A program made the translations under genes and the position numbers. Shown here piece after piece: positions 1 to 13,290 of a stretch of 64,000 nt of DNA (its first letter is position 1; the number at the start of each line of letters is the position of its first letter). This DNA is from Caprimulgus europaeus (Eukaryota; Chordata; Aves; Caprimulgiformes; Caprimulgidae): the NCBI GenBank assembly GCA_907165065.1, contig OU015532.1, forward strand, positions 44,184,839-44,248,838, read 5' to 3'. The notes below the pieces were generated by a model that made no database searches, had not been told where the DNA came from, and saw only the letters and a list, made by a program, of their open reading frames with translations.

Positions 1-270
1 GCCAGGAGACAGGCCCGAAGCTGAGCTGGGGAGTCAGTCTGACATGTCAGGGCCAGGAACAACGGTGTCCATAGGCACAGCCATGGCTGAACTGGGAAAA
101 GAAACACCCGCAGCATAGCCCAGGCCTGAAGTGAACACAGACCCAGGCCCTGGGCAGGGTTGTGGGTGGAGGCCCCGGGTGAAGCCTGTCAGAGCCATTA
201 AGGCCTCTTAGTTGCACTAGGCCCAATAGTGCCCTGGCCCTGACAGACCAAACCCAACCTCCTCAACACA
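1..270. other. GC-rich left edge, unclassified
   Basis: The first 270 bases are clearly richer in G and C than the DNA that follows, with several GGCC and CCTGG words and short CAGGGCC/CCCTGGCC echoes. I do not recognise a repeat family or a coding frame. It may be the end of a repeat, exon or promoter cut by the window edge. No direction can be assigned. Confidence 0.3.
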
Positions 271-3200
271 GGAGACACCGGAATTGTGGTGTATTTCCCT
301 GGAAACAGATGTCCTTTTATCAGCACTTTGCATACAAATGCTTGCAACAGGCTACAGGCTGCAGAGGTTCTATGGTGTCTTCCTATGTGTTTATCTGGGT
401 GGTTATCGGTCTACCAGCCTTGGAAACTATCTTCTGTCTTTCACAATGACTATCAGTTAGAGCTGGTTGAAGATGAGTGGGTGTCGTGTAAGGACAGTTA
501 TGGAAAGGCTGCTCACAAGAATAAAGATCTACTGAGGGGTATTAGGCTGGATCACCTTTAACTAGATCACAGAACATTGTTAAAATGAATCCTGGATGCC
601 TAAGGCAAACACCATTTGTTTTGATAGTGTCGGTCTAAACAGCACACAGACATTGCCTTCTTTCCTAAAAACAGAATTCACCAGGGCAGTGGTTTCCTGA
701 ACAAAAAAATAACTGATTGTACAGGTGCTTCCCTTAATAGTTGTGACAGATAATGTGCAACATGAGAGTTTACTTAGAGCAAGATCTCTGCAATTAAACT
801 TCATCAGCTTGCTGAACAAAAAATGAGCAGACTGCTTTTTCCCCCATGTGCCATCTCCAGTGCCAAAGAGACGTGGCTCTAAGCAGCCTCACTGCACCAA
901 AGGCTCTCTACATTCTGCCTTCAAGACATCTTTGTCCAGACTACGCTGCTAATTGGCAGCAGGAAGCAGATCAGGTGCTCTCAGCCTGCAAATCTTTGAG
1001 CCACGAGCCTAATCCGAGATTACCGCTGTTCTCCCCAGGATCTGCACAGCTTTAAAGACTGCAGACGGTTTCTTACCCTTCCTCAGCCTTTACAGGGTTT
1101 CACTGAGCTGCAGCTCACATCACACTGCCAGACTGACTCTGATGCACTGAGTGGACAAGACACTGGAAAACCATTTTCTGAATCCACAGAGATGAGGGAA
1201 GCGTGTCATGTAGGGTATTTAAGCTTTGGGGGTGGTAGAGAATAAGGACTATTTCTGTTATGTGGAACTGTCAGCAAATGCATGGTTTTCACATTTTTAT
1301 GCCGCATTTCCTTCACCATGCAGTAGATGGCAGGAGCCAATAAAAAAATTACACTGCAGTTTTCAGAGAGGGAATTAAATTGATCAGGCTTATCTTTGTT
1401 AGATTCTCATGTTTAATTTAAAATAATTTTACAGCAGCCTTTTTAGGTTTTTGGACATTCTTAATGCACATAGTATTTCTCCTGTTGTAAGATGCATTTA
1501 TTTTTTAATGAAACTTGTATTATTAAAAGATTATTCTTTCAAAATTTTGTTGATATTTCAGATTTTTTTTCATGAGCTCTGAGAATTACTAGACAAGCTT
1601 CATAAATTTCTTAACTTAAACTACACTTAAGGTTCTGGTTCTACGCATGTGAAATATTTACTTTCATGTTATTTGCATTTGATTCCATCAGTCATACTAC
1701 AAACAACAGCAGAGAAACGTGCTTAAGTTATTAAAAAAGGGAAACAAAAAACATATCAGAACTAATCATAGCAAGCCTAAGTCCAAATATTCACTTGCAA
1801 AGGATGAACCTCCCCCTAAATTACCCCTCACCAAGTTTAATAAAACAGAAAATATTTTACTTCTGGCTATCAATCCAGATTCTTAATGAAATATTTAATA
1901 ATATTTTTTAAAAGTGATGAGCAAACTTGCAATAATGAGGAGTATAACAGGCAATTCTCAGAATTAGCTGCTCATTACATCTTGCAATCCAAAGGCATCT
2001 AGCAGAGAAACACAAACGAGGATTATGAGAATTTCTTCTTTGAATTCAGCATGGTCTAGCTGGCAGTCCAAGGACTACGCAAGACACCCAGCCCACCTCT
2101 GCTTCCTGAGAGGAGAGAAGTGTGTGTTCCACAGTGTGTGCCGCTTGCCCAACCAGCTGAGCACAGCAGCTTGTGCTTGCAGAACTCAGAGGCTTTAAGA
2201 CTTAATTTCCAAGGAAGAGAGTGAGGTTGCAGCCATCCCTCCTCTCACACAGGAGCATGGCCCAGCAATTCCAACCCCCCGAGTGGCCTGTGGAACTGCC
2301 ACCTGTCCTGTGCTGCTGGAGGAGCTGAACCGTGCTGCTTTAAGGTATCAGAGAACAGGAGGTTAATTGTGCAGATGTGGAACTGGGCAAGGATTAAAAT
2401 TAGTGTTACTTTAACTGGATCTGGAAGTCCTGTGATGCCATTATTTCCAGCTATCACTGTCTGGATTATCAATTATCTCAGCTGTGACTCACATAAACAT
2501 CTGGATAAAAAAGAAGAGCTACCACCACCCCTTTTTTTTTTCTGTGAATAAACAAATGTTCCCATCAAAGTGGATTACCTGCTGATTGACTTTTACTCTT
2601 AATTACCAATGCAAGCTTAACTGGTAAATCTGGTTTAATGTGATTGAGGAGTTCAAAAGAAACAGTTTCCACCTCTAAGTACAAGTTTTTCAAACCTACT
2701 TTCTGTTAAACATACTTGCTGGCTTGTAGATAAGTAAGCCCACTCTACCAGCTTTCCTGGGCTTCAGTTGTCAGGGCCATGGGCACAGGGGCTTTCCACA
2801 GTATACCAGAGCAAACCAGTGTTAATAAAACACTTGAGAAGCTGCTAGAAGTGCTCATCTCAGACTGAGCCTGTTAAATTTCCATAATAAACTGAATAAT
2901 CCTGAACTGCACTGTTTTCTGACCAGGATACCAGTAGTGTTTTGGTTATTTTGTTGTTCAGCTGCTGAAGGCAGAAACGTACTTCATTTACATTTTCTCT
3001 GGCATAGGAAGATACCTGTTCTCATTCATATGCTATAAAGAAGCTGTAATATATTTCATCTAGGCAGAGGAGAACAAAAGATTAATGTTTAAAGCCATGA
3101 TGACTTTTCTTCTAACCTTTTCTGAGGGGGAAAGAGGCATTTTGTTTAAATCCCATATGATAAATTTATTAGAGCTTCAATATATTTTTAGCATTATTAG

Positions 3201-6200
3201 CTTTAGCAAGAGAATATAGGAGTTTTTGGAGAGGTGAGAATGATTTGAGGCACAGTTGATAACAACACGATACAGTGGAGTAGAACTGAAGGCAGACCTC
3301 AAAAGCTTCTGATGCATAGTGATCATATTTCTCCTGGGACGTGTAATTAGTGGCAGTCACATTTATTATACTATCAAATTTCTATTAATTTTTGAGTGAT
3401 TTAGAAGCTTAGGAAGCTACTGGCCACTGCCTGGTTCACTGAGTCGCACAGGCAGGCACTGGTTAAAATTTGCTTCTCTCAGCTCTGCAGCTCCTCTGTT
3501 CTAATGAAACCATACAGGTCTCTGGCCATAGGACTTTCAAACTCCAAATCTTGTCCCTCAAAATCAAGCAAATACATGCAGATTCCCTTGTGGTCTGTTC
3601 AAACATGGGAGCCATCTCCCCAGAAACCTCACAATTCCTCATACTGGATCTGTTGCAATTGTAAACAGGTAATTGGGGCCACTATGATGGGAGCACCTGC
3701 GAGACTGAGATACTACGATGTCTGAAAACTCCAACTAGGCAGTTCATCTGTTAACAAGGAAAGTTCAAGCACTTATCAAACCTGTTAGATAAGTGCTCAG
3801 AATACAATACTGTCAATCTGATGCCATTTTGGCTTGGAGGTCACTGTCTTGGTTCTTATTTGCCATGGTTACAATAGCCTGTATTGGGAGCTGTTTGATG
3901 AGGAAGACTAGAAATGAATTGGACATCTTGTCCTGACCTCAAGCCCCTGGCCTATCACTGCTGTTTGTCGGCCCTTCAGCATGGGCCAGGACGAGCATAG
4001 TCCAGAAGGTCACTTCTTCTTCTCATAGGTGAAAGCCAGCCCGTTTTGGCCTGACCAGGTGGATGTTACCTATTTGTAGACTTGGTGCCAGTCATCTGAT
4101 TCCTTCTAATAATTGCAGACTGGGGACCATTCTCTCAGTTTTGCTATTTTTGTGCAACTATATAAAGCAACCAGATATTACAAAACCTTTTGTTTCCTGA
4201 GCTAAACCAAGAAGTCTTGTGGTATGACTGTGTGTGAGGCAAATAAAATGTTCCATAAATAGTCCTTCATGCTACAGATCCTCCCCAAAACCCTTACATA
4301 CATATTTAATTTCCTTCCTTTGACACTGTGAAATACCCTCTACTCAACCCTTTCTTCTTCTGCTACTTTCTGAAAACTACAGTTTGCCTGGATACAAGAT
4401 GTATTTTTAAAAAGCTTTTTCAAAATATTTAGCTTCCAAAAGCCCTAGGGGGAGTGAGGAAAACTATTTTTAATGAGTCCTGAAGGAAGCCTAGAGGCTG
4501 CACTGACCAAGACATCACATTTTTAACACAACTTACTCCCTCAGTGCAGCTGTGATCAATGTCTCCACCTTGACCCATCCTTATCTCAGGCTTTCTGCCT
4601 GTCTCTCCACCTTGATCTGCCTACATAGTTCCATTAATTTCAACTGCAAAAAAAAATAGTTACTAATTTAACCTGATAGCTACAATTTTGTATTGAACAG
4701 CCTATTTTAACAGCTTTGTGTCAGACTGACAACATTTCTAACCTTGCATCATAGCACCTACTGGAAAACCTTAAAAATTTAGGAAGACATTGTTTCAGGG
4801 GTTTATGAATCAATAGGTGTGGCTCAAGTTGTATGAACTTGGGGAAAAAAACAAGAAAGCAGGGCCATGTGCAATGGATTTGTATATATATATATATTTG
4901 TATATATTTGGAGTTTGTTATAGACAGATCTTTGTAGAAGCAAAATTAAAACTCACTACAGTATTTTCAGATAAAAAATATTTCTGATTTAAAATAGTTT
5001 CATAAATCTATGTCTACAAAACTGAAAGGCTAATGGGTAAATTTCCCCTTATGCTTCCATCAGGACTGCTATTCACACAGAAAGAGAATGAATAGAAGAC
5101 TATCTCCACTTCAGACATTTCTGTATTTCTAAACTATCATTAAAATGTCACAATGCCACTGCAGTCCTGTTCACGTCAGGATTTTCTCTCTTATCACAGC
5201 AGTCGGTGGGTTTGGGATCTTTGCTTTCCTTGCCAGTGTGCACAATTTAACACCGCCATCAGAGGCGGATAATGATTGCACATGACAGAAAGTTTTTGTG
5301 TTTTCCGCTTCGTATGCCAGAGTGTAACTGAATCTGTTGGTGAATTAAATTATTCCCTTAACTTTTCCAGGTTTCAAAAAGCTATCTACTCTTTCTCCAG
5401 TAATAATTACAGAGTGTGGTAAATCAGTTCACTTTCCCTGAGGGGACCAGAAAGGCCATATTTACAGACAAATGAAAGAGAGAAACGACTGATAAATTTC
5501 CCTTAAATTTTCACACCTCAGTGCTCTCCCAGGTCACTGCCCAATTTCTAAATTGAAATCTATCATCAAAGTTGGTATTAATTAGTCATATATCAGCCCC
5601 TGACAGAGGCCAGAAGCTTAACAGATGCTGGAGAACAAACTTCTTTCATGCTCTTACAGGTGATCTCTCCAGATCAGGGCAAAGGCTGAAGAAGACTGGA
5701 TGTGGGGCCCTGCCATCCCGAGGGCCAAATAGAATAACCTGGGGGAGAGCTGGGCAGGCATATTCAGTGAAACTACATGCACCAAGCTGAGATTCAAGCT
5801 AGCTTCCTTGGGAGAAGCTGGAGGAGCTGGAATAATTGTAAGGAACTGGGAGGTGTTGGCTTAAATTTTCCCTATACCATTATCTTGCCTGGGAACTCAG
5901 AAGACAATAGATGACCTTCTCAAACCCAAGGTGACAAGGAGGATCCAGGAGACATCAGTATTCCTTCTTACAAGAGTCATGGGTTCTCCATACAAGAGTT
6001 TTGACACTGTGAGACAGGAACCTCCCTGTTGCTACTCTACCCTTCAGAGGAAATGGGAAGTCCTCCCTGCACTGCAGGAGTATGGCAGGGACACAGCAAC
6101 TCAAAAATCCTTTTTTCCAGTGCCAGGGAAAGCCTGAGGATTTCCTGGTGGGGCATCCTGGAGATATCATTCCCTCTTTTGTCCTTTTCAAAGCCTTAAA

Positions 6201-6399
6201 ATACTTCTGTCTTTGTCTGTGGTGGAAAAATACAGGAGAGCAGCAGTGTGAACAGTTTGCAGGAGGGTGCGGTTCTGCAACTTGCTGTCATAGCTGTAGA
6301 AAGGGAGCAAAGTGCACCAGAGACCAGAAGTATGTGTATATTGGGGCAAAAGAAAGCCACAGCACATCTGTGAGCTTTCAGATCAGTGAAGGGACTTTT
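271..6399. other. Unique AT-rich noncoding DNA
   Basis: About 6 kb of AT-rich sequence with only short open frames on both strands (none above about 110 codons) and no recognised repeat. It holds a short alternating TA run near 4,881-4,896. I see no gene here. It is most simply intergenic or intronic bird DNA. Confidence 0.6.
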
Positions 6400-6617
6400 T
6401 GCATGTGAGGAAAAACTTCTTTACTTTGAAGGTGACAGCAATGGAACAGGCTGCGCAGGGAGTTTGTGGAGTCTCCTTCTCTGGCGATACTCAACTCCCC
6501 TCCGGATGTGATCCTGTGCAACCTGCTTGAGATGAACCTGCTTTGGCAGAGGGGTTGGACTAAATGATCTCCAGAGGTCCCTTCCAACCCCCACCATTCT
6601 GTAATTCTGTGTCTGTG
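6400..6617 (+). mobile_element. CR1 LINE 3' end fragment
   Basis: A 5'-truncated CR1 non-LTR retrotransposon. The order of landmarks is characteristic: the AAAAACTTCTTTA motif at the end of ORF2, GGAACAGGCTGC, the GTTGGACTAAATGATCTCC box, then GAGGTCCCTTCCAACCCC and the terminal ATTCTGT-type octamer tail at about 6,595-6,617. Only the last ~220 bp remain, far short of the full 4.5 kb element, so it cannot encode an active protein. Orientation is plus because the octamer tail is on the right. The family call comes from remembered CR1 consensus sequence; subfamily is not assigned. Confidence 0.93.
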
Positions 6618-6645
6618 CACTTAATGTATCCAAGGCTCACGATAG

Positions 6646-6709
6646 TATGGCTCATGAACAGTTTCTAAAGATATAAACTAAACACTAAATATGGCTCATG
6701 AGCAGTTTC
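6646..6709. repeat. 44-bp period tandem duplication
   Basis: The 20-base word TATGGCTCATGAACAGTTTC at 6,646 recurs with one change at 6,690, giving a period of 44 bp over about one and a half copies. It lies just past the 3' end of the CR1 copy that ends near 6,617. It is probably a local replication-slippage duplication and not part of CR1. Confidence 0.75.
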
Positions 6710-9700
6710 CCATCTCCGAGACAAGGAAGCATGCTGTGACATTTCTTGTCTTGTATCTACACTCTAGATACCTCAAAAATAAAGAACTCCAAGGCTTTCT
6801 AGCTGCAGCCTTTTTTGGCACCAACTTAATTCTAAATGGAACAGTCTTCAAATCATTGGAATTGTTTTTAGAAGTTTAACAGGAATGAGAAGCATTATCT
6901 CTGGGCCCGAGTATGGACAGAGGCTCCCAGTTCTGGGCTCAGCTGTGGCCTAGTTTGCATCCATGAGCTCATAATGTTTTCTGTGTTTTGCTAATAAATT
7001 TATGTTTCTTTGTGAGTGTAAGGAAGACTACTTAGCTAGTGCTGGAAAGCTTTGTTCCCTGTGTTGTCGGGTTATCTTCCCTCCACCTCTGAAACCACCT
7101 CATCTGTTTGCTTCCCAGGGTTTCTTCTCCTGTAAGCCTCTCTCTGTTCTCCCCAACAGATAGATCATTTCTGTACCAGACTCACTGTTGTCAAAAGATC
7201 ATTTCAAAGCTCATCTCCAGTTCTGTTATGACAAATTTATGATGCAGGTTGACTTTCATTTATGTTTTATTTCCAATTCAAGCCCAAACTGATCTCACAC
7301 AAAACCTTTAGATGCCTAGTTCCATGTAAACCACCTCTGTTTGCTTGGTGATACACAGCTATGCATGATCACTTTGATTATTCCCGGGGTTCTGGTTGAT
7401 GGAAGGAACCCTCCCTTCCTCTACAGCATTCAATGTCCACAGCGTAGACTGTGACTCCTCTGCAATGAGCGCCTGTCATATGGAGGTGAAGCAAGTTGAC
7501 ATTTGTTTCCTGTAAGCTTAAACCCTGATCACTCAAAAAGCCCTTGCGTTCTTTGCACTCTCATCAAACATTCCTTTCACGTCAGATGAGTTCATTTATT
7601 TCTACTAAAGATGAAAGCCCCAGCTATATGAGGATCTCATTCAACAAAATCTTTTACTTGTGTTTTTTTATCCAATGGGTCTGACATAAATGCACACACT
7701 GCGATAGATGCTGTCCTCTTTCCTCTTCCTCCACCTTCTAGCAACTTATCAAAATGGTACACATCAGCCTCTTGCTGTACATTTTTTTCCTCCTTACTTC
7801 TTACTCACACAGAAATATAGAGCCATTTAATTTTTTATGCATATATTTATGGACACATTTGCTTCTGTAATGAAGCCATTATTTTACTTTAAGAGGATGC
7901 CATCACTATAAAAATAATACTAAAATGTTCAAGTTACCGAGAGTACTGAAAGAATGAAGATTATTTACTCCTCATCATTAGCAGTGTTTGGTTTTTCACT
8001 CATCTGGGGGTATGCGTGCTGAAAATAGACCCATAAGTTTCACTTCTGCTTAAGACTTCACTTTTTGCTTCTTTTGCATCAGAACAAGGCCACTTTGAAT
8101 AGGCTGCAAACACAGCAGAAAAGTATATTTGCATTAGGTTCTCCGTGGAATTACAGAGTAAGAGCTAGTTCCTAAAGACTATTCTATATATTTTGGGTTT
8201 TACGGAACCAAAGACTTGGCGTTCTACCAGAATATTGAGTTTTAAATTATCATCCAAAGGGTGTAGCCAGCTGCCTGTAGCTATTTTATTTCATTGTACC
8301 AGAGGAAAGAAAACAAAGGGAAAGTGAAATATATTTTAAAATTCTCTCTGACTTCTTGTATGTGTCTGAGTTGTGAGATTGAGTGTCTACATGAGAAATT
8401 CCACTTCCTTTTGATGTTACTGAGTACAAGCTTGTACCTCATTCAGAATAATCTATGCCTCAATCCAGGTTGGTATTAATTATATCTTCAATCTGGCTTG
8501 GAAACGCTAAACTTTGGGTAGCAACCTGGCTGTGTGGTAGGAGCTTATCCAGCTAAATAAACCAAAATGACAATAACATCTGTGAATTTTGGGCTATTAC
8601 AAATGGCTCATTAAATCTCTGTTTGTGTTGAAATGCATTTCTGATCTTAAGAAAAAGATTGGACATAGGCTGGTGTGGCAGATATAGATTTGATCTAAAA
8701 CTATGCCAGGGGTTGCCTGGAGCAGCATCTCTTCTCTTAGGTCTGTTGACTGCTCTCTGCATGCTGTGAAGGAAAAATAATAGAGAGCTGCAGGTAAGAG
8801 GGGGTGATTACTCTTGAAATCTTTCCCTCTAATTTATTAGTTTAACACATCTTCTCACTTTCTTCCCTGCCTGTCCTGCAGCTGGCCTTGATGTCTTTGT
8901 AACTGAGTTGGTTCCCACCACAAAGACAGCACCACAGAAACTGTTTTGAATCATCTCTGTTCAATGATAGTCACCCTGCCAATGGAATCCAAGGAGCCAA
9001 AGTAGCTTTAGAAGTTTCTGTGTAGTTGAGCAGGAACTAAACCCCCTGGTGCTCCAAAACTTTTGTTTGTGAGAATAAAAACAACAATCCCGTCACAAAA
9101 GTAATATTGAAACAGATTTGTCTGTGCAGGGGCAGTGTTTAATCTTAGCAAGAGTGACAATCTCACATGGCATGGAAACCAGTGATGGAAGTGCTGAAAC
9201 ACTTTGTTTTCCTGGGAAGAATATATTTTGTCCTTCTGTATAGGCTACTAGAAGGGTAGGCTTCATTTATATGATCCATCTTATGAACTGTATGTCCATG
9301 GAGACATTTAATAAATTTCATAAATTAATTATTCACATCCTTGCACAGAATGGAGGCATCACATACCATATTAGGAGCTTTGTTGATATTGGGAAGACAG
9401 ATGGAAGATTTACTTAACACACTTGCAAAGAGCAAAGGATCTGCCCCTGTCAGGTATACTTTCAGCAAAGGCATCTTCCAGAACTACAGGTCTCTTTTGC
9501 TGTGGAAGAAGCTATTTCAAGTCTGAAAAGGAATTAGTAAGAACTGGTTCCAATTTGTTTTTTTCAAGTGTACCTACCAAGCTTGCAAGAATTCCAGATT
9601 TGCTCACATAGAAGAAACTTCTGTTCCCCACCAGCTGAAGTTGTATATATGATACCGAGGCTACAGGGACATGGTTTTTCTGTAGAATATAAATAAGGGA

Positions 9701-12500
9701 GGGAATATGGATTTCTTGAGTAGGGTGATAAACAGATCAATACTACATGAAAGAGATATCGATGGGTATGAAATTTATGTAGTGAAGCATGCTCCTTTTA
9801 TAATTTCAAAATTAACAGAATTTCACACTGGAACTTACATAGAGAGACTTTATTTAGCATAAACTGAAATTTTACAAAGATAGAAGAAAGCAGAGATTTA
9901 GGGCACAAACTGGTACGATGTCAGCACTTTCAGGACTAAGTTATTAAGGTGGGCATTTTGCTAAAAGAAGAGTGAGTGATTATCCCCGTAGCACAGAGAA
10001 AAGAAGTAACTGCTGACATACAAACTAGCCATCTAGGAAAAGAAAAATGTAATCAAATGAGAAGTACTATTTAATTCCACTTGGAAGGAGCATTCAGATA
10101 AGATACAGAGCAATTCAATATGATACACATAATTGCTTCTGAAGAGAATAAACAAAGAACTGGTCTATAGTAATGAATACCTGCACAAATCATAGCAAAA
10201 TCTGGAAAGGGGGGGTTAATTTTGAGTATGAGGGAAAAATGCATTTATGGCTAATTGAATTATAGTCTAAAGTCATTAAGCCATCAGAACTATTGAATGC
10301 TGATTTATGGGATAAAACCAGAGTTTGCAAGGCAGGGAAACTGGATGAGAACTGGAAGGGAGCACAGGCAGAGTTTCAGATGTCTGGTAAGATCTGCTGG
10401 TTCTAGCACAGCCTTTCCTTGTCAAGCTGTCCTCAGAATAATGAGAAAGCTGAGAGGAACATCACTGAAAGAAAACTAAGCATGACAATACAATATTCAG
10501 ATATACTACTGTGTAGATCTGCAAGATGAATATGGATTTTACTTTTCAAGAGACCTCCAAATACTAGATGTGCACATAAAAATGGAGGAAAAAGAAGGCA
10601 CAAAAATCTTATCTGGCAGATACACCAAACCTTTTAGTAAAACACAGAATTAGAATAAGTTTTTCCAAGAGCTACAGAATAAATAGAGTACGTCTGATTT
10701 CTCATGGATCTATATACTTTGTACCCCCAAGTACTACGTCTTCCCCCCAGCAATAGCCCAAGCTGTCCCCAAGCTCTGTGTCTGGTCCAGACTCTGACTG
10801 GCTTTGAGGCATTTGCTGACAAACAGAATGTGTAACGGTTCAGTTCTTCCTGCCTCTCTCTTGGGTTTTTCCTGCCTAGCACAAGACATGCAGAAATGTA
10901 ATTATCCTTGTTATTTCCACCATTCTTTTAAATTTAAATGATACCAAACCTGAGTTCCAACTTACATAATAATTGGTGGGAGATGGGTTAAAAGGCAAAC
11001 AGACAGCTTAGAGAAGGAGTTGAAAAAAAAATCTTGGATCATCATAAATATTGTAATATCAGCTATTTTTTCTCATTGTTAGTTGAGAAAGTCAAGGATT
11101 ATTGGGTACACAGGGAATAAAAATTGATTCTTCAGATTCCTGATTGTAGGAAAAAACCCAACAGCCTACTTTGCAAATTCCTGCGATTCTTGGAACAGAC
11201 TGTAGGAACGGCAGTGAAAATGCTTACTATATAACTGCATAACTATATGAAAAGCTATAATAAGTGCCAATGGTTTGTTTGTCTTTTCACATTCCTGCCA
11301 AAGATCATTTTTCACTCCAAGGACATTACTGAAAAAAAGCTGACTATGAATGTTAAATCCCTACAGGCAGAGTGGGAAAGAAAGAGTTGAACACAATCAG
11401 TTGATGCCTTGGCTGCTACTCCTACAGAAATTTAAGGAATTTTGTAGTAGGATGCATGCATCATCCTATCGCCCTTTCATAACATTGCTTCACTGACCAA
11501 GAACTTGTCCACTAAGTAGATTTTATGTTGCTTACCTTCCAGTTATACTGAGGACTCTTACAACTTTCATTAATTTTCTGGATGTCAAATACCATGTTAA
11601 TAAATTACTATTCTACTTCCCACGGGTCAGTACTTGTGAATTTTTTACAGCTGATCCAGTTTCTTACATTAAAGAATATTTAACTGAAGAAGTCTTTTCT
11701 ATTACTCCTGAATTCCCCCAAAAGAAAAAGATTCAGGATTCACCAGATGAGTCAACAGTGAAAATAAAGGGAGTTCACAGCTCGTTAACATTATACAATG
11801 GAGAGCAATCTGTATTTAAAACTTGAGTCGTTAGTAGTTGGCATTAATGAAGGGATCTGATATCTGAGTTGATAAGGGACTGGTCCCAGGCAGATTTTGT
11901 AGAGGTGATATATGTACTTTTAGATGTCTTGCTGTATATCACAGACCTAAGCCTTGTATTTCAGGAGCTGGAATTTGACACTGCAATTGTACAGGTGTTA
12001 GTAAATCATTGCCTGTCATCTCCAGAGAGAAGTAAAGATGATGGCCACCATGGGATGGGGAACAGCCTACCTTATGTCATATACAGTGAATGCAAACTGC
12101 ACTGAAAACTGATTAAAAGTGGTGCAGGGGGTACTTTTCATTCTTTTTTACAAAGAATGGTAAATTTTTAAGTGAAATATCATGAGATGTTCAAATCTAT
12201 AACATCAGTAATTAGAGCAATTTGTATAACAAAGCTTTTTAGCTCTTTGGAGCATCCTGAGTGTGCTTAGAAGGATAGCAGGGTGACACGACACAGCTAG
12301 AGCTGGCTGGGGGAGAGACTCCCCCTGGAAATGAAGGCCATTGTATTGCTCAAAGCCTGAAAATAGGATTCCCCAGCCATGGGAAATACTTGCATAATTC
12401 AGAAAACCTCCAACAATAAATCTCAAGTAGTGATAGAGTTGCTATTGTGAGGGGTTTTTTTGTACAACAGAAAGTTCTGCAAATTCTCCGCACACAAACA
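6710..12500. other. Unique AT-rich noncoding DNA
   Basis: Nearly 6 kb without a recognised gene or clear interspersed repeat. Open frames are all under 85 codons and occur on both strands at the density expected by chance. A TATAAATAAGG word occurs near 9,687, but no CpG cluster or other promoter signal accompanies it. Confidence 0.55.
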
Positions 12501-12654
12501 CTGAAGCGCTCTGCTCTGCCTTGGCCTGACAGTGAAATACATCTTTGTGGAATTTAACCCGTGCCTCCTTGGTGGAATACAGGACAGAGGTGCTCTTCTG
12601 CAAACATCACCTTCCTGGTCTCATGATCACTTCGGTGTAAAACCCTTAGGCAGC

Positions 12655-13290
12655 CAGATCGGGGAAGCCAGCCCACAGGGGAACAACCACGAAGGTGGGC
12701 GACCTGCCGCAGGTGCCAGGCCAGCTGAGGCAGCCGCCCCGATCTCTCCATGGCGCTGCCTCGTAGCAGACCTTTCCTATTCCTCCCAGCTCTCCAGATT
12801 CATTGAGCTGACGCTGTGCTGTCCCCGTGTCCACTCGGCTCACTCAGCACAGCCATTCGTGATGTGCTGCCAACCCAAAGCCTGTTTTTGCCTCTCTTCT
12901 CCCCATCGCTGCCTCAGTGTCTATAGCGGGCCCGGTCTGCCCTGCCCCACCCGGTGCGGCTTCACCCTCCTCAGGGCCGGCTGCGGGGCGGGCTGAGGCA
13001 GGAGGGAGGGGAGCGCAGATGGCTCCTGGAAGACCCCTCTTCTCTCAGTTGTGTGGCACCATGAGGGAAGGAAGAGGCAAGGATGAAGAAGCAGTGAGAG
13101 GGAGAGAAGATCTGACTCCTTTTTACCAGAGGAGAGAGAGGGAAGTGCTCCCCTGAGCAGCGGGGCAGTTTCTGCTCCCCTTCCCTCACCATTGGAGCGG
13201 AAATCCTCCCTCATCCCATGAGCGCCATCAAGGGAGCAGGGAGGCAAGGCAGGGCTGGAGCGGAGTGAGATGCCTGTGGAAAGGTAAGAG
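12655..13290 (+). promoter_or_regulatory. CpG-rich patch with splice donor
   Basis: In an otherwise CpG-poor window this ~600 bp stretch carries many CpG dinucleotides (about eight in 12,655-12,775 and six in 12,950-13,020), with GGGCGGG-like and CCGGCTGCGG words that could bind GC-box factors. Near its right edge, around 13,284, the sequence GGAAAG is followed by GTAAGAG, a good match to a vertebrate splice donor. That would fit the first exon of a plus-strand transcript, possibly noncoding. The open frames here (up to 154 codons) do not look like a known protein; the low stop density may simply follow from the GC content. Promoter function is inference. Confidence 0.35.

Noticed and set aside
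12532-12996. 154-codon plus frame in the CpG patch
   Set aside because: Composition (Pro, Ala, Gly, Cys rich) follows from GC content, other frames are open too, and nothing resembles a known domain.
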